Notes under the pieces: generated by a model | The model's database searches: none | Told to the model about the DNA's origin: nothing | The model's input: the letters and a program-made list of their open reading frames with translations, nothing else | Origin: Amycolatopsis thermophila | Lineage (GTDB): Bacteria; Actinomycetota; Actinomycetes; Mycobacteriales; Pseudonocardiaceae | DNA: 64,000 nt | Direction: 5' to 3' | Assembly (NCBI RefSeq): GCF_030814215.1 | Contig: NZ_JAUSUT010000001.1 | Location: forward strand, 2,356,001-2,420,000 | Part shown: positions 1 through 8,916 of the stretch, piece by piece | How positions within the stretch are numbered: the stretch's first letter is position 1 | How the letters are laid out: every line of letters begins with the position of its first letter | Translations under genes and position numbers: made by a program

Positions 1-103
1 GCAGGCCCAGAAGGCGACCGAGAAGGCGAGCAAGCAGGCGCACAAGGCGTCCAAGCAGATCCAGTCCACGGCCTCGTCGGCGCGTGACGCTCTGCCGGTC
101 TGA
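1..103 (+). CDS. C-terminal end of a Lys/Ala-rich protein (partial)
   Basis: Only the last 33 codons are inside the window, reading from base 2 to the TGA at 101-103. The visible tail is rich in Lys, Gln, Ala and Ser (for example KATEKASKQAHKASKQ) with no hydrophobic segment. Such tails occur in histone-like, coiled-coil and heparin-binding-type actinobacterial proteins, but too little is visible to assign a family. The codon pattern is G/C-rich at third positions, which supports real coding. Confidence 0.6.
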   Translation, partial: QAQKATEKASKQAHKASKQIQSTASSARDALPV

Positions 104-107
104 CCGA

Positions 108-200
108 GCAGGCGGGCCATCAGGTCGCGGCGACTGCGCACGCCGACCTCGTCGAACACCGACCGCCTGTGCACGGACAGCAGGAGCGGCGGCCGGCGTC
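108..200 (-). pseudogene. Remnant of a LuxR-type HTH C-terminus
   Basis: Read on the minus strand, this stretch encodes LLLSVHRRSVFDEVGVRSR followed by RDLMARLLG. That closely resembles the last recognition helix and tail of LuxR/GerE-type HTH domains (compare the usual H..SVF.K.GVRSR.DL.ARL pattern). No start codon or upstream domain is possible because the thiolase gene ends at 214. About 30 residues survive, so this is read as a decayed fragment of a regulator. It could also be a chance resemblance. Confidence 0.35.
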
Positions 201-213
201 GATCAGCTCGGCC

Positions 214-1485
214 TCACCTCTCCAGGATCGCCGTGACGCCCTGTCCGCCCGCCGCGCAGATCGAGATCAGGCCACGCCCGGAGCCCTTCTCGTGCAGCAG
301 CTTCGCCAGCGTGGCCACGATCCGGCCGCCGGTCGCCGCGAACGGGTGCCCGGCGGCCAGCGACGAGCCGTTGACGTTCAGCTTCGAGCGGTCGATCGCG
401 CCGAGCGGCTGGTCGAGCCCCAGCTTCTCCTTGGCGAAGGCCGGGCTCTCCCACGCCTTCAACGTCGCGAGCACCTGGGAGGCGAACGCCTCGTGGATCT
501 CGTAGAAGTCGAAGTCCTGCAGCGTCAGGCCCGCCTTGGCGAGCATCCGCGGCACCGCGTAGGCGGGGGCCATCAGCAGGCCCTCGCCGCCGTGCACGTA
601 GTCCACGGCGGCGGTCTGGGAGAACGTCAGGTACGCCAGCACCGGCAGGTTGCGCTCGGCCGCCCACTCCTCGGTCGCCAGCAGGACCGTCGACGCGCCG
701 TCGGTGAGCGGCGTCGAGTTGCCCGCGGTCATGGTGCCGTCGCGACCGCCGAACACCGGCTTGAGCTTGGCGAGCTTCTCCGCCGTCGAGTCCGGGCGCA
801 GGTTCTGATCGCGGGACAGGCCGAGGAACGGCGTCACCAGGTCGTCGAAGAACCCGCGCTCGTAGGCCGCGGCGAGGCGCTGGTGGCTGGTCGCGGCCAG
901 GACGTCCTGGTCCTCCCGCGAGATCTCCCACTCCTTCGCGGTCAGCGCCGCGTGCTCGCCCATCGACAGGCCCGTGCGCGGCTCGGCGTTGCGCGGGATC
1001 TCCGGCACGATCTGGCCGGGGCGGATCTTGGCCAGCAGCTTGAGCCGCTGCCCCACCGTCTTGGCGGCGTTGACGCGCACCAGGATGCGGCGCAGGTCGT
1101 CGTTCACCGCGAGCGGGGCGTCGGAGGTGGTGTCCACGCCGCCGGCGATCGCGGAGTCGATCTGGCCGAGCGCGATCTTGTTGGCCACGTTGATGATCGC
1201 CTGCAGCCCGGTGCCGCACGCCATCTGCACGTCCGAGGCCGGCGTCTCCGGCGAGAGCTTGCTGCCCAGGACGCTTTCGCGGGCCAGGTTGAAGTCGCGG
1301 GCGTGCTTGAGCACGGCACCGGCCGCCACCTCACCGATGCGTTCACCCTGCAGCGCGAACCGGCTCACCAGGCCGTCCAGTGCGGCGGTGAGCATGTCCT
1401 GGTTGGACGCGCTGGCGTAGCGGCCGTTCGACCGCGCGAACGGGATGCGGTTGCCGCCGACGATGGCGACGCGACGGACGTCCAT
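214..1485 (-). CDS. fadA2: Acetyl-CoA C-acyltransferase (thiolase), FadA2-like
   Basis: This is a 423-residue thiolase that cleaves or condenses 3-ketoacyl-CoA in fatty-acid metabolism. The acylated cysteine is Cys90 in QMACGTG, the acid/base residues are His331 (YEIHEAF) and His380 (AAGHPFAATG), and the second cysteine is Cys410 (ICAAGGQG). The start ATG at 1485 was chosen because MDVRRVAIVGGNRIPF is the normal thiolase N-terminus; the frame stays open upstream but that part antisenses fabG4. It is divergent from fabG4-htdX across a palindromic operator, the arrangement I recall for mycobacterial fadA2/fabG4/htdX. Thiolase assignment is secure; the subfamily is inferred from context. Confidence 0.93.
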   Translation of the reverse strand: MDVRRVAIVGGNRIPFARSNGRYASASNQDMLTAALDGLVSRFALQGERIGEVAAGAVLKHARDFNLARESVLGSKLSPETPASDVQMACGTGLQAIINVANKIALGQIDSAIAGGVDTTSDAPLAVNDDLRRILVRVNAAKTVGQRLKLLAKIRPGQIVPEIPRNAEPRTGLSMGEHAALTAKEWEISREDQDVLAATSHQRLAAAYERGFFDDLVTPFLGLSRDQNLRPDSTAEKLAKLKPVFGGRDGTMTAGNSTPLTDGASTVLLATEEWAAERNLPVLAYLTFSQTAAVDYVHGGEGLLMAPAYAVPRMLAKAGLTLQDFDFYEIHEAFASQVLATLKAWESPAFAKEKLGLDQPLGAIDRSKLNVNGSSLAAGHPFAATGGRIVATLAKLLHEKGSGRGLISICAAGGQGVTAILER

Positions 1486-1529
1486 GAACTTTCCTCCCAC
1501 TGCGGTGGTGAGCCTCGGATGACAGTGTA

Positions 1530-1547
1530 ACCTACTCGTGAGTAGGT
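1530..1547. promoter_or_regulatory. Palindromic operator between fadA2 and fabG4
   Basis: The sequence ACCTACTC-GT-GAGTAGGT is a perfect 8-bp inverted repeat with a 2-bp centre, lying midway in the 84-bp gap between two divergent fatty-acid genes. This size and symmetry is typical of TetR-family operators. The TetR gene at 3736-4401 is the obvious candidate ligand, but that link is inference. Confidence 0.6.
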
Positions 1548-1569
1548 AAGCTCGGTAAGGAGGCACGTG

Positions 1570-2916
1570 ATGGCCGACCGGTATCAGCAGTTCACCAAGA
1601 CGCCGATCGGGAAGTTCCTGGTGCCCAAGCTCGGGCTGCCCAACCCGCCGGTCCTGCGCCGGTACCGGCCCGGCCAGGCCCCTCTCGATGGTCCCGCACT
1701 TTTCGGCGGCGCGCCCGGTGGACGGCTCGAGAAGACGGTGAAGACGCAGCTCGCGGGCGCCGGCATCACCGTGCTGGGCGAGCCGGCGGGCGGCGACCAG
1801 CGCTACGGCGCGCTCGTGTTCGACGCCACCGGCATCACCGACCCGGCCCAGCTGCGCGAGATGTACCTGTTCTTCCACCCGGTGATCCGCAAGGTCGGGT
1901 ACTGCGGACGGGTGGTCGTGCTCGGCACCCCGCCCGAGCTCGCCGACGGCCGGGAGCGGATCGCCCAGCGCGCGCTCGAAGGGTTCACCCGTTCGGTCGG
2001 CAAGGAGCTCAAGCGCGGCGCGACCGCCCAGCTCGTCTACGTCGCCGCCGGGGCCGAGGAGGCCGCCGAATCGACGCTGCGGTTCCTGCTGTCCGCCAAG
2101 TCGGCGTTCGTGGACGGCCAGGTGATCCGCGTCGGTACCACCGGCACGCCCGCGGTGCCCGCGATCGAGAACTGGGAGAAGCCGCTGGACGGCAGGGTCG
2201 CCCTGGTCACCGGCGCCTCCCGCGGCATCGGCGCGGCGATCGCCGGGGTGCTGGCCCGCGACGGCGCGCACGTGGTCGGCCTGGACATCCCGGCACAGGG
2301 CGGCGACCTGTCCGAGGTCGCCAACGAGATCGGCGGCTCGGCGCTGCAGCTCGACATCACCGCCGCGGACGCGCCGGACAAGCTCGCGACCTACCTGAAG
2401 GAGCGGCACGGCGGCGTCGACGTCGTGGTCCACAACGCCGGCATCACCCGCGACAAGACGCTCGGCAACCTGACCGAGGCCGCGTGGGACGCGGTGATCA
2501 CGGTCAACCTGGCCGCGCAGCTCGCCGTGAACGACAAGCTGCTGGCCGAGAAGGTGCTCAAGCCCAACGGCCGGATCATCGGCGTCTCGTCGATCGCCGG
2601 GATCGCGGGCAACGTGGGCCAGACCAACTACGGCACCAGCAAGGCGGGCGTGATCGGCATGGTGGCCGACGGCGCGCCGAAGCTCGCCGAGTACGGCGCC
2701 ACGATCAACGCCGTCGCGCCCGGGTTCATCGAGACGCAGATGACCGCGGCGGTGCCGCTGTTCATCCGCGAGGCCGGACGGCGGCTGTCCAGCCTCGGCC
2801 AGGGCGGTCTGCCGGTCGACGTCGCCGAGACGATCGCCTGGTACGCCAACCCGGCTTCGGCCGCGGTGAACGGCAACGTGGTCCGCGTGTGCGGCCAGGC
2901 TCTGCTGGGGGCGTGA
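1570..2916 (+). CDS. fabG4: 3-oxoacyl-ACP/CoA reductase, high-molecular-weight FabG4 type
   Basis: This 448-residue protein has the two-part build of mycobacterial FabG4. Residues about 1-205 form a flavodoxin-like domain and residues about 208-448 form a short-chain dehydrogenase domain. The NAD(P)-binding loop TGASRGIG is at 214-221, the NAG motif near 289-291, and the catalytic residues are Ser340/341, Tyr354 and Lys358 ([10 protein letters not shown]). It reduces 3-oxoacyl thioesters to 3-hydroxyacyl thioesters. An AAGGAGG ribosome site ends at 1563, which fits ATG 1570 better than the adjacent GTG 1567. Its stop codon overlaps the start of htdX by one base, so the two are translationally coupled. 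Confidence 0.93.
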   Translation: MADRYQQFTKTPIGKFLVPKLGLPNPPVLRRYRPGQAPLDGPALFGGAPGGRLEKTVKTQLAGAGITVLGEPAGGDQRYGALVFDATGITDPAQLREMYLFFHPVIRKVGYCGRVVVLGTPPELADGRERIAQRALEGFTRSVGKELKRGATAQLVYVAAGAEEAAESTLRFLLSAKSAFVDGQVIRVGTTGTPAVPAIENWEKPLDGRVALVTGASRGIGAAIAGVLARDGAHVVGLDIPAQGGDLSEVANEIGGSALQLDITAADAPDKLATYLKERHGGVDVVVHNAGITRDKTLGNLTEAAWDAVITVNLAAQLAVNDKLLAEKVLKPNGRIIGVSSIAGIAGNVGQTNYGTSKAGVIGMVADGAPKLAEYGATINAVAPGFIETQMTAAVPLFIREAGRRLSSLGQGGLPVDVAETIAWYANPASAAVNGNVVRVCGQALLGA

Positions 2917-3770
2917 TGACGGTCAAGGAGATCCGCGAGGCGCCGAAACTGGCGCCCCTGTACGCCAAGGCGTTGCTGCCGCACAGCGGTGGCGGCGGGC
3001 TGCCGGACACCGAGTACGTGCGCGCGGGCATCGAGTTCGACCCCGCGCACGTCGCCGCGTACAACCAGGTCTGCGGCTTCCGGCTGGGCGACGAGCTGCC
3101 GGTGACCTACCCGCACATGCTCGCGTTCCCGTTGCAGATGGCGCTGATGACGCAGCCGGACTTCCCGTTCCCGTTGCTGGGCATGGTGCACGTGGCCAAC
3201 CGGATCACGCGGCGGCGTCCGGTGCGGCTGACCGACACCGGCACGATGCGGGTGCGCGCGGAGAACCTGCGGCCGCACGAAAAGGGCCGCCAGTTCGACG
3301 TGATCAGCGAGTACACCACCGCCGACGGTCCGATTTGGACAGAGGTGAGCACGTACCTGCGGCGCGGTGGCGGCGAGGGCGGCGGCAAGCGCGAGCAGCT
3401 CGCGGCGCCCGCGCCCAAGGCGATCTGGCGGGTGCCCGGCGACATCGGGCGCCGCTACGCCGAGGTGTCCGGCGACCGCAACCCGATCCACCTGCACCCG
3501 TTGACCGCGAAGCTCTTCGGGTTCCCGTCGGCGATCGCGCACGGCATGTGGACCAAGGCGCGCGTGCTGGCCGCGTTCGAGGGCAGGCTGCCGGACGCCT
3601 ACACGGTCGACGTGAAGTTCAAGCTGCCCGTGCTGCTGCCGGCGAAGGTCGCCTTCACGTCGTGGCAGACGGGCGACGGGTGGGCGTTCGAACTGTGGGC
3701 GGCGCAGAAACCGAAGCCGCACCTGGAGGGGACGATCACTCCTCCGGATGCCACACCGAACCCTCGATGA
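2916..3770 (+). CDS. htdX: (R)-3-hydroxyacyl thioester dehydratase, MaoC family (HtdX-like)
   Basis: This 284-residue protein is a double-hotdog MaoC-type dehydratase. The hydratase-2 signature is in the C-terminal half: EVSGDRNPIHLHP with the Asp-x4-His catalytic pair, followed by AIAHGMW. It would dehydrate the 3-hydroxyacyl product of FabG4, the next step in chain elongation or its reverse. The ATG overlaps the fabG4 stop (TGATG). The 3' end overlaps the convergent TetR gene by 35 bp. Length agrees with mycobacterial HtdX (about 280 residues). The exact chain-length preference cannot be read from sequence. Confidence 0.88.
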   Translation: MTVKEIREAPKLAPLYAKALLPHSGGGGLPDTEYVRAGIEFDPAHVAAYNQVCGFRLGDELPVTYPHMLAFPLQMALMTQPDFPFPLLGMVHVANRITRRRPVRLTDTGTMRVRAENLRPHEKGRQFDVISEYTTADGPIWTEVSTYLRRGGGEGGGKREQLAAPAPKAIWRVPGDIGRRYAEVSGDRNPIHLHPLTAKLFGFPSAIAHGMWTKARVLAAFEGRLPDAYTVDVKFKLPVLLPAKVAFTSWQTGDGWAFELWAAQKPKPHLEGTITPPDATPNPR

Positions 3771-4401
3771 GGTCGTTGAACCCCAGCCACACGAGGTTCA
3801 TCAGCCACGACGCGAGCACTCCGTCGGACACCTCGGAGTGATCGAGCCACCAGTCGGCCAGCGACTCGGCGGCGCCCACGAGAGCCACGGCGAGGGCCGG
3901 GCCGGAGAACTCGGCCCGGCCCCCCAGGCCCTTCTTCATGCCCGCGGTGACCACCAGTGCCGTGACCACCTCGATGGCGCGCGAGCGCAGCACGGTGATC
4001 TCGTCGGCGAACTGGCCGCCCACCGTCAGTGCCTGGCGGTGCAGCACCGTCCAGGAGTCCCGGTACTCGGCGACGAAGCGGTAGAACGAGCGCAACCCGT
4101 GCCACAGCTGCATGTCCGGTGGCAGTTCCGAGCGGATGCCGTCGCGCACCGCCTCCAGCAGCCGGCCCGCCTCGCGGCGGATGCACTTGGCGAACAGGTC
4201 CTCCTTGGCGCCCAGGTAGGAGTAGATCATCGGCTTGGACACGCCGGCGACGTCGGAGATCTCGTCCATGGACGCGGAGTGGTAGCCGTGCCGCGAGAAC
4301 ACCTCGACGGCGGCGTCCAGGATCTGCCGCTCGCGCACGGCTCTGGGCAACCGCCGCGACCGCGGGGCCTTCACTTCCTCCGTCACGCCGACCTCCTTCA
4401 C
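3736..4401 (-). CDS. TetR/AcrR family transcriptional regulator
   Basis: This 221-residue regulator has an N-terminal TetR helix-turn-helix (RERQILDAAVEVFSRHG, then GVSKPMIYSYLGAKEDLF, residues about 22-68) and an all-helical ligand domain. It converges on htdX with a 35-bp overlap and is divergent from the SCP2-like gene. Its position next to fadA2/fabG4/htdX suggests it controls that set in response to an acyl-CoA, probably through the palindrome at 1530-1547; this is inference. A few codons of the start are uncertain, since GTG codons follow the ATG in frame. Confidence 0.88.
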   Translation of the reverse strand: MKEVGVTEEVKAPRSRRLPRAVRERQILDAAVEVFSRHGYHSASMDEISDVAGVSKPMIYSYLGAKEDLFAKCIRREAGRLLEAVRDGIRSELPPDMQLWHGLRSFYRFVAEYRDSWTVLHRQALTVGGQFADEITVLRSRAIEVVTALVVTAGMKKGLGGRAEFSGPALAVALVGAAESLADWWLDHSEVSDGVLASWLMNLVWLGFNDLIEGSVWHPEE

Positions 4402-4434
4402 GCCCGAAACGCTACCTCCTGGCCCGTTCGCCGG

Positions 4435-4440
4435 TAGAAT
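4435..4440 (+). promoter_or_regulatory. -10 box of a leaderless promoter
   Basis: TAGAAT lies 8 bp before GTG 4449 with no Shine-Dalgarno sequence between, so transcription probably begins at or next to the start codon of the SCP2-like gene. Confidence 0.5.
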
Positions 4441-4448
4441 CTCCGCCT

Positions 4449-5009
4449 GTGTCCGGCACCGTGGTCGACGCGTTCGCCCGCCAGATCGATCTGAGCAGGC
4501 TGTCCGCGGAGCAGTTCATCCAGTTGCTCGAAACGCTGCACATGCTCGGATCGGCCGGATCGGGCGTGCACCTGAGCAGCCTGTCCACCGAAACGCTCGC
4601 CGACGTCGTGCGCCGCGCGTCGAAGGAGCAGCTGCGGGCGATCAGCGAGCACCCCGAGCTGCGGATGGTGTTCCTGGAGGAGATCTTCCGCCGCATGTCG
4701 GACCACTTCCTGGCCGAGAAGGCGCGGTACTCGAGTGTCGTGGTGTGCTGGCGGTTCCCCGGTGGGTCGGGGATCGGCGGCTACGACCGGTTCCAGACGG
4801 TCATCGAGGACGGCCGGTGCTTCTCGGGGCAGGACCTGGGGCGGGAGCCGGACACGACGATCACCATCGCGCCGGACGACTTCTTCCGCGTCGCGACGGG
4901 CAACGCCGCGGTGGCGGCGATGTTCGTGACCGGGAAGGTCAAGGTGAAGGGCGAGTACGCGCCCGCGGTACGGCTGTCGGGCTACTTCGACATCCCCAAG
5001 CCCGCTTGA
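4449..5009 (+). CDS. SCP2 sterol-binding domain protein
   Basis: This 186-residue protein ends in an SCP2-like domain (residues about 85-186), the fold that holds sterols or acyl chains in a hydrophobic tunnel. Supporting stretches are TVIEDGRCFSG, PDTTITIAPDDFFRVATGN and GKVKVKGEY. The N-terminal 80 residues are helical. GTG 4449 is chosen because it sits 8 bp behind a TAGAAT -10 box with no ribosome site, a leaderless arrangement. It is divergent from the TetR gene and next to the thiolase/reductase/dehydratase set, so a lipid-handling role is likely. The ligand is unknown. Confidence 0.8.
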   Translation: MSGTVVDAFARQIDLSRLSAEQFIQLLETLHMLGSAGSGVHLSSLSTETLADVVRRASKEQLRAISEHPELRMVFLEEIFRRMSDHFLAEKARYSSVVVCWRFPGGSGIGGYDRFQTVIEDGRCFSGQDLGREPDTTITIAPDDFFRVATGNAAVAAMFVTGKVKVKGEYAPAVRLSGYFDIPKPA

Positions 5010-5432
5010 TCACCCCTCGATGATCGGGCGGTGCGGGGTGTCCTTGTCGACGACCTCGCTGTCGACCACGATGAGCCGGTTCGGCATGCGGCGTTCGGCC
5101 CGCTTGAGCCACCCCCGGCGGACGATGCCGCGGGTGGGCGGCAGCAGCAGCGCGAGCCCGGCCAGGTCGGACAGGAAACCCGGGATCATGATGAGCAGCC
5201 CGCCGAACGCGACGAGCATGCCATCGGTGATCTCGGCGTGCGGCGAGCGTCCCGAGCGCGCGGTGGCCAGGAACGCCTGCGCGGCGCGGGCCCCTTCGCG
5301 ACGGGCCAGCCAGGAGCCGAGGAACGCGCCGACGACCAGCAACCCGAGCGTGCCCAGGAAGCCGATCAGCGAACTGACCGCCCACACGGCCGCCACCTCG
5401 GCGACGATGTACAGCAACAACACGACAGCCAT
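5010..5432 (-). CDS. fxsA: FxsA family membrane protein
   Basis: This 140-residue protein has the FxsA layout: an N-terminal hydrophobic pair (LLLYIVAEVAAVWAVSSLIG, then LGLLVVGAFLGSWLARREG), a further membrane segment (GGLLIMIPGFLSDLAGLALL), the conserved PGFLSD and PPTRG motifs, and a charged cytoplasmic tail. In E. coli FxsA overproduction relieves phage exclusion; its function in actinobacteria is unknown. The stop codon lies one base after that of the convergent SCP2-like gene, so there is no intergenic space. Confidence 0.85.
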   Translation of the reverse strand: MAVVLLLYIVAEVAAVWAVSSLIGFLGTLGLLVVGAFLGSWLARREGARAAQAFLATARSGRSPHAEITDGMLVAFGGLLIMIPGFLSDLAGLALLLPPTRGIVRRGWLKRAERRMPNRLIVVDSEVVDKDTPHRPIIEG

Positions 5433-5502
5433 ACCCGGTTCAACGCGCCGGCCCGCCCGATTTCTCCCGCGGGGTTCCCCGGATCACCTCGGCCGCGTCC
5501 GT

Positions 5503-6336
5503 TCAGGGCTTGCGGGCCACGCCCCCGATGACCCGCGACTCCGACGGCACCTTCTTGAACAGCGTCGCCCGGTCCGGGTGCCACGCCGGCGCGTACACCA
5601 GCCCCGGCGCGAGCAGCTCCCAGTCGCCGAAGAAGCGCGCGAACTCGGCCGTCGTGCGCAGCTGACCGGGGTTGGTCGTGCTCTCGTAGTAGTCGACGAG
5701 GTCGGCCAGCGCCTGCCGCTCCTCGTCGCTGCGCGGGTTCTCGTTCGTCATCTGCGACAGCACCAGCAGCGAACCGGGCGCGACCCGGCTGCGGAAGTAG
5801 CCGATCCGGCTGTCCGGGTCGTCGGCGTCCTTGATGAAGTGCAGCACCGCGTTGATCACCAGCGCCACCGGCTGCCGGACGTCGATCATGCCGGTGTCGA
5901 GCACGCGTTCCCACAGGTCCTCGGGCTGCATGAAGTCCGCGGCGATCGCGACGTGCCGCGCCGGGTCGGCGGTGCCGGCCAGCAGCAGCCGCGAGTGCGC
6001 GAGCGCGACCGGCTCGTTGTCGACGTACACGACCCGCGTGTCCTTCTGCGGGCGCGTCGCGTCGGCGACGTCGTGCACGTTGCCGACCGTCGGCAGGCCC
6101 GACCCGATGTCGACGTACTGCGTGACTCCCAGCCGGGCGCACTCCCGCACCGCGCGGCCCAGGAACTGCCTGCTCGTCTTCATGTACTCGCCGATCATCG
6201 GCAGCCTGCGCCGGATCTTCTGGGCGAACTCCCGGTCGATGGCGTAGTTGGTGGTGCCGCCGAGGAAGTAGTCGTAGACGCGCGCGGCGGACGGCCGGTC
6301 CAGGCTGTTCTCCACGGCACGCAGTGCCTCGTCCAT
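5503..6336 (-). CDS. SAM-dependent methyltransferase, PF04672 (DUF574) family
   Basis: This 277-residue protein belongs to the actinobacterial PF04672 methyltransferases. Diagnostic pieces are RPSAARVYDYFLGGTTNYAIDR near the N-terminus (shown in parts: RVYDYFLGG, NYAIDREF), the SAM-binding stretch YVDIGSGLPTVGNVH, the VVYVDNEPVALAHSR strand, and the GGVARKP C-terminus. ATG 6336 has a good ribosome site (GGAAGGGAG). The substrate is unknown. A paralogue of identical length is at 56233-57066. Confidence 0.88.
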   Translation of the reverse strand: MDEALRAVENSLDRPSAARVYDYFLGGTTNYAIDREFAQKIRRRLPMIGEYMKTSRQFLGRAVRECARLGVTQYVDIGSGLPTVGNVHDVADATRPQKDTRVVYVDNEPVALAHSRLLLAGTADPARHVAIAADFMQPEDLWERVLDTGMIDVRQPVALVINAVLHFIKDADDPDSRIGYFRSRVAPGSLLVLSQMTNENPRSDEERQALADLVDYYESTTNPGQLRTTAEFARFFGDWELLAPGLVYAPAWHPDRATLFKKVPSESRVIGGVARKP

Positions 6337-6395
6337 GCGACTCCCTTCCGCCCCGCTCGCCGCCATGGTAGTGATCAACGGGCAGGTGAGGTGTG

Positions 6396-7037
6396 ATGAC
6401 CGAGTTCGTCCTCGTGCACAGCCCGCTCGTCGGCCCGGCCACCTGGCAGGGGGTCGCGGCCGAGCTGCGAGCGCGCGGTCATCGCGTTGCGACCCCCTCT
6501 CTGCTCGGCGCGTTCGACGGCGACGGGCCGTACTACCCGAAGCTCGCCGGTGCCGTGCGCGAGCCGGGTGTCCTCGTCGTCCACAGCGGTGCCGGCGCCC
6601 TGGTGCCCGGCATCGCCGCCCGCACCGGCGCGCCGCGGGCCGTCTTCGTCGACGCCCTCCTGCCGCGCCCGGGGCGCAGCTGGTTCGACACCGCCCCGCC
6701 CGAGCTGGGCGACCGGCTGCGCGAGCTCGCGACGGGCGGCCGCCTGCCGCCGTGGCACGAGTGGTTCCCGCCCGGCACGATCGACGAACTGCTCCCCGGC
6801 CGGCGGATCCGCGACGCGTTCGTGGCCGAGCTGCCGCGCGTCCCGCTCGCCTACTTCACCGAACCCGTGCCGGACGCGCCGGTCCCGCCGGGCGCCTACC
6901 TCCAGCTCAGCGACGCCTACGACGGCGAGGCCCGCGAGGCCGCCGAGCGCGGCTGGCCGGTCGAGCGGATCGGCGGCCACCACCTCGCCCCGCTCACCGA
7001 CCCGGCCGTCGTCGCCGCCGCGCTCGCGCGGTTGTGA
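6396..7037 (+). CDS. Alpha/beta hydrolase family protein
   Basis: This 213-residue protein looks like a compact alpha/beta hydrolase. It starts MTEFVLVHSPLVGPATW, has a nucleophile elbow-like VVHSGAGAL at about residues 61-69 (Ser in an H-S-G-A-G context, weaker than the usual G-x-S-x-G), and ends with IGGHHLAPLTDP, where one of the two His would complete the triad. The stretch GGEV-type cap is short. ATG 6396 follows GGTGAGG. The substrate is not predictable. Confidence 0.7.
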   Translation: MTEFVLVHSPLVGPATWQGVAAELRARGHRVATPSLLGAFDGDGPYYPKLAGAVREPGVLVVHSGAGALVPGIAARTGAPRAVFVDALLPRPGRSWFDTAPPELGDRLRELATGGRLPPWHEWFPPGTIDELLPGRRIRDAFVAELPRVPLAYFTEPVPDAPVPPGAYLQLSDAYDGEAREAAERGWPVERIGGHHLAPLTDPAVVAAALARL

Positions 7038-7095
7038 CATTCCACATCGTGAACCCGGGGAACAACGCGATCTTCGCAGGTGGTTGAACTGTTCC

Positions 7096-8916
7096 GTGGC
7101 ACCAGAGCAACGCCAGGCGCGCGTGCGCGCGCCCGAACTCGCCGGGGACGTGTGGCTGAACACCGGGGGTGAGCAGGTCACGCTGGCCCAGCTGCGCGGC
7201 AAGATCGTGCTGCTGGACTTCTGGACGTCGGGTTGCATCAACTGCCTGCACGTCCTCGACGAGCTGCGCCCGCTGGAGGAGGAGTTCGCCGACGTGCTGG
7301 TCACGATCGGCGTGCACTCGCCGAAGTTCCTGCACGAGGGCGAGGCCGCGGCCATCGAGGCGGCCGTGCGCCGCTACGAGGTGCACCACCCGGTGCTCAA
7401 CGACCCGGAGATGACCACCTGGTCGCAGTACGCGGTGAAGGCCTGGCCGACGCTGGTGGTCGTCGACCCGCAGGGCTACGTCGTGCACACCGCCGCCGGC
7501 GAGGGGCACGCCGAGGCGCTGCGCCGTGTCATCGCCGGGCTGGTCGAGACCCACGACGCGAAGGGCACGCTGCGCCGCGGCGGGAACCCGTACGTGCCGG
7601 TGGAGGACCAGCCCGCCGATCTGCGCTTCCCCAGCAAGGCCGTGGTCACCGCGGAGGGGCGCATCCTGGTCGCCGACACCGGGAACCACTCGATCGCCGA
7701 GTTCGCCTCCGACGGCGAGACCCTGATCCGCCGGTTCGGCAGAGGCACGCGCGGCCGTGCCGACGGCGCCTTCGACGTGGCGAGCTTCGCCGAGCCCTCG
7801 GGCCTGGCCCTGCTGCCCGCCGACGTCGCCGAACAGGCCGGCTACCACCTGCTCGTCGCCGACACGGCCAACCACCTGCTGCGCGGCGTGGACCTGGTCA
7901 CCGGCGAGGTCACCACCGTCGCCGGCACCGGGAACCAGTGGCGCGACGGCGAGACCGACGGCGACGCGCTGTCGATCGACCTGACGAGCCCGTGGGACGT
8001 CGTCTGGTGGGAGGCGGCCGGCGGGGCGGTCGTCGCGATGGCCGGCAACCACACGCTCGGCCTGTTCGACCCGCGGACCGGCCGGATCTCCCGCTTCGCC
8101 GGGACGACCGTCGAGGGCCTGCGCGACGGCGCGGCCGCCGAGGCCTTCTTCGCGCAGACCTCCGGGCTCGCCGTCCAGGGTGGCCGGCTGTGGCTCGCCG
8201 ACGCCGAGACCTCCGCGCTGCGCTACCTGGAGAACGGCACCGTGCACACCGCGATCGGGACCGACCTGTTCTCGTTCGGGCACCGCGACGGCGACGCCGC
8301 CGACGCGCTGCTGCAGCACCCACTCGGCGTCGCGGTCCTGGCCGACGGCACGATCGCGATCGCCGACACCTACAACGGCGCGATCCGCCACTACGACCCG
8401 TCGACCGGCGAGGTCGCCACGCTCGCCGCCGGCCTCGCCGAGCCCTCCGGGCTGCTGGTCACCGACGAGGCGCTGCTGGTCGTCGAGTCGGCCGCGCACC
8501 GCCTCACCCCACTGCCGTCGACCGCGGACGGGCAGCAGGTGGCCGGTGACGCGCACGCCGTGCGGCGCCCGCCGACCGAGCTGGCCGCGGGCGTGGTCGA
8601 GTTCTCCGTGGTGTTCACGCCGCCGCCGGGTGAGAAGCTCGACGACCGGTTCGGCCCGTCCACCCGGCTGCAGGTGACGGCCGCGCCGCCGGAGCTGCTC
8701 GCCGAGGGCGAGGGCACCGGCACGGACCTCACCCGGACCCTCCGGATCGCGGAGGGCCACACCGAAGGCGTGCTGCAGGTGGTCGCGCAGGCCGCCAGCT
8801 GCGACGCCGGCGCCGAGCACCCGGTCTGCCGGGTCACGCGGCAGGACTGGGGTGTGCCGATCCGGATCACGCCGGACGGCCCGGACCGCCTCCAGCTGAT
8901 CCTCGCGGGGGCGTGA
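7096..8916 (+). CDS. Thioredoxin-like/NHL-repeat protein (NHLRC2-like)
   Basis: This 606-residue cytoplasmic protein joins a thioredoxin-like domain (residues about 10-150, redox motif Cys47-Ile-Asn-Cys50 in TSGCINCLHV) to a six-bladed NHL beta-propeller (about 175-490; repeated ILVADTGNHSI, LLVADTANHLL, IAIADTYNGAI). The C-terminal 110 residues form an extra beta-rich domain. The same layout occurs in NHLRC2 proteins from bacteria to animals, whose molecular role is still unclear. The GTG start has no clear ribosome site. The 3' end overlaps the convergent TetR gene by 50 bp. Confidence 0.85.
   Translation: MAPEQRQARVRAPELAGDVWLNTGGEQVTLAQLRGKIVLLDFWTSGCINCLHVLDELRPLEEEFADVLVTIGVHSPKFLHEGEAAAIEAAVRRYEVHHPVLNDPEMTTWSQYAVKAWPTLVVVDPQGYVVHTAAGEGHAEALRRVIAGLVETHDAKGTLRRGGNPYVPVEDQPADLRFPSKAVVTAEGRILVADTGNHSIAEFASDGETLIRRFGRGTRGRADGAFDVASFAEPSGLALLPADVAEQAGYHLLVADTANHLLRGVDLVTGEVTTVAGTGNQWRDGETDGDALSIDLTSPWDVVWWEAAGGAVVAMAGNHTLGLFDPRTGRISRFAGTTVEGLRDGAAAEAFFAQTSGLAVQGGRLWLADAETSALRYLENGTVHTAIGTDLFSFGHRDGDAADALLQHPLGVAVLADGTIAIADTYNGAIRHYDPSTGEVATLAAGLAEPSGLLVTDEALLVVESAAHRLTPLPSTADGQQVAGDAHAVRRPPTELAAGVVEFSVVFTPPPGEKLDDRFGPSTRLQVTAAPPELLAEGEGTGTDLTRTLRIAEGHTEGVLQVVAQAASCDAGAEHPVCRVTRQDWGVPIRITPDGPDRLQLILAGA

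Noticed and set aside
169..1530. Long plus-strand open frame of 453 codons opposite the thiolase
   Set aside because: It is the high-GC mirror of the thiolase. Its translation is Arg/Val/Gly/His-rich with no domain, while the minus strand shows catalytic thiolase residues.
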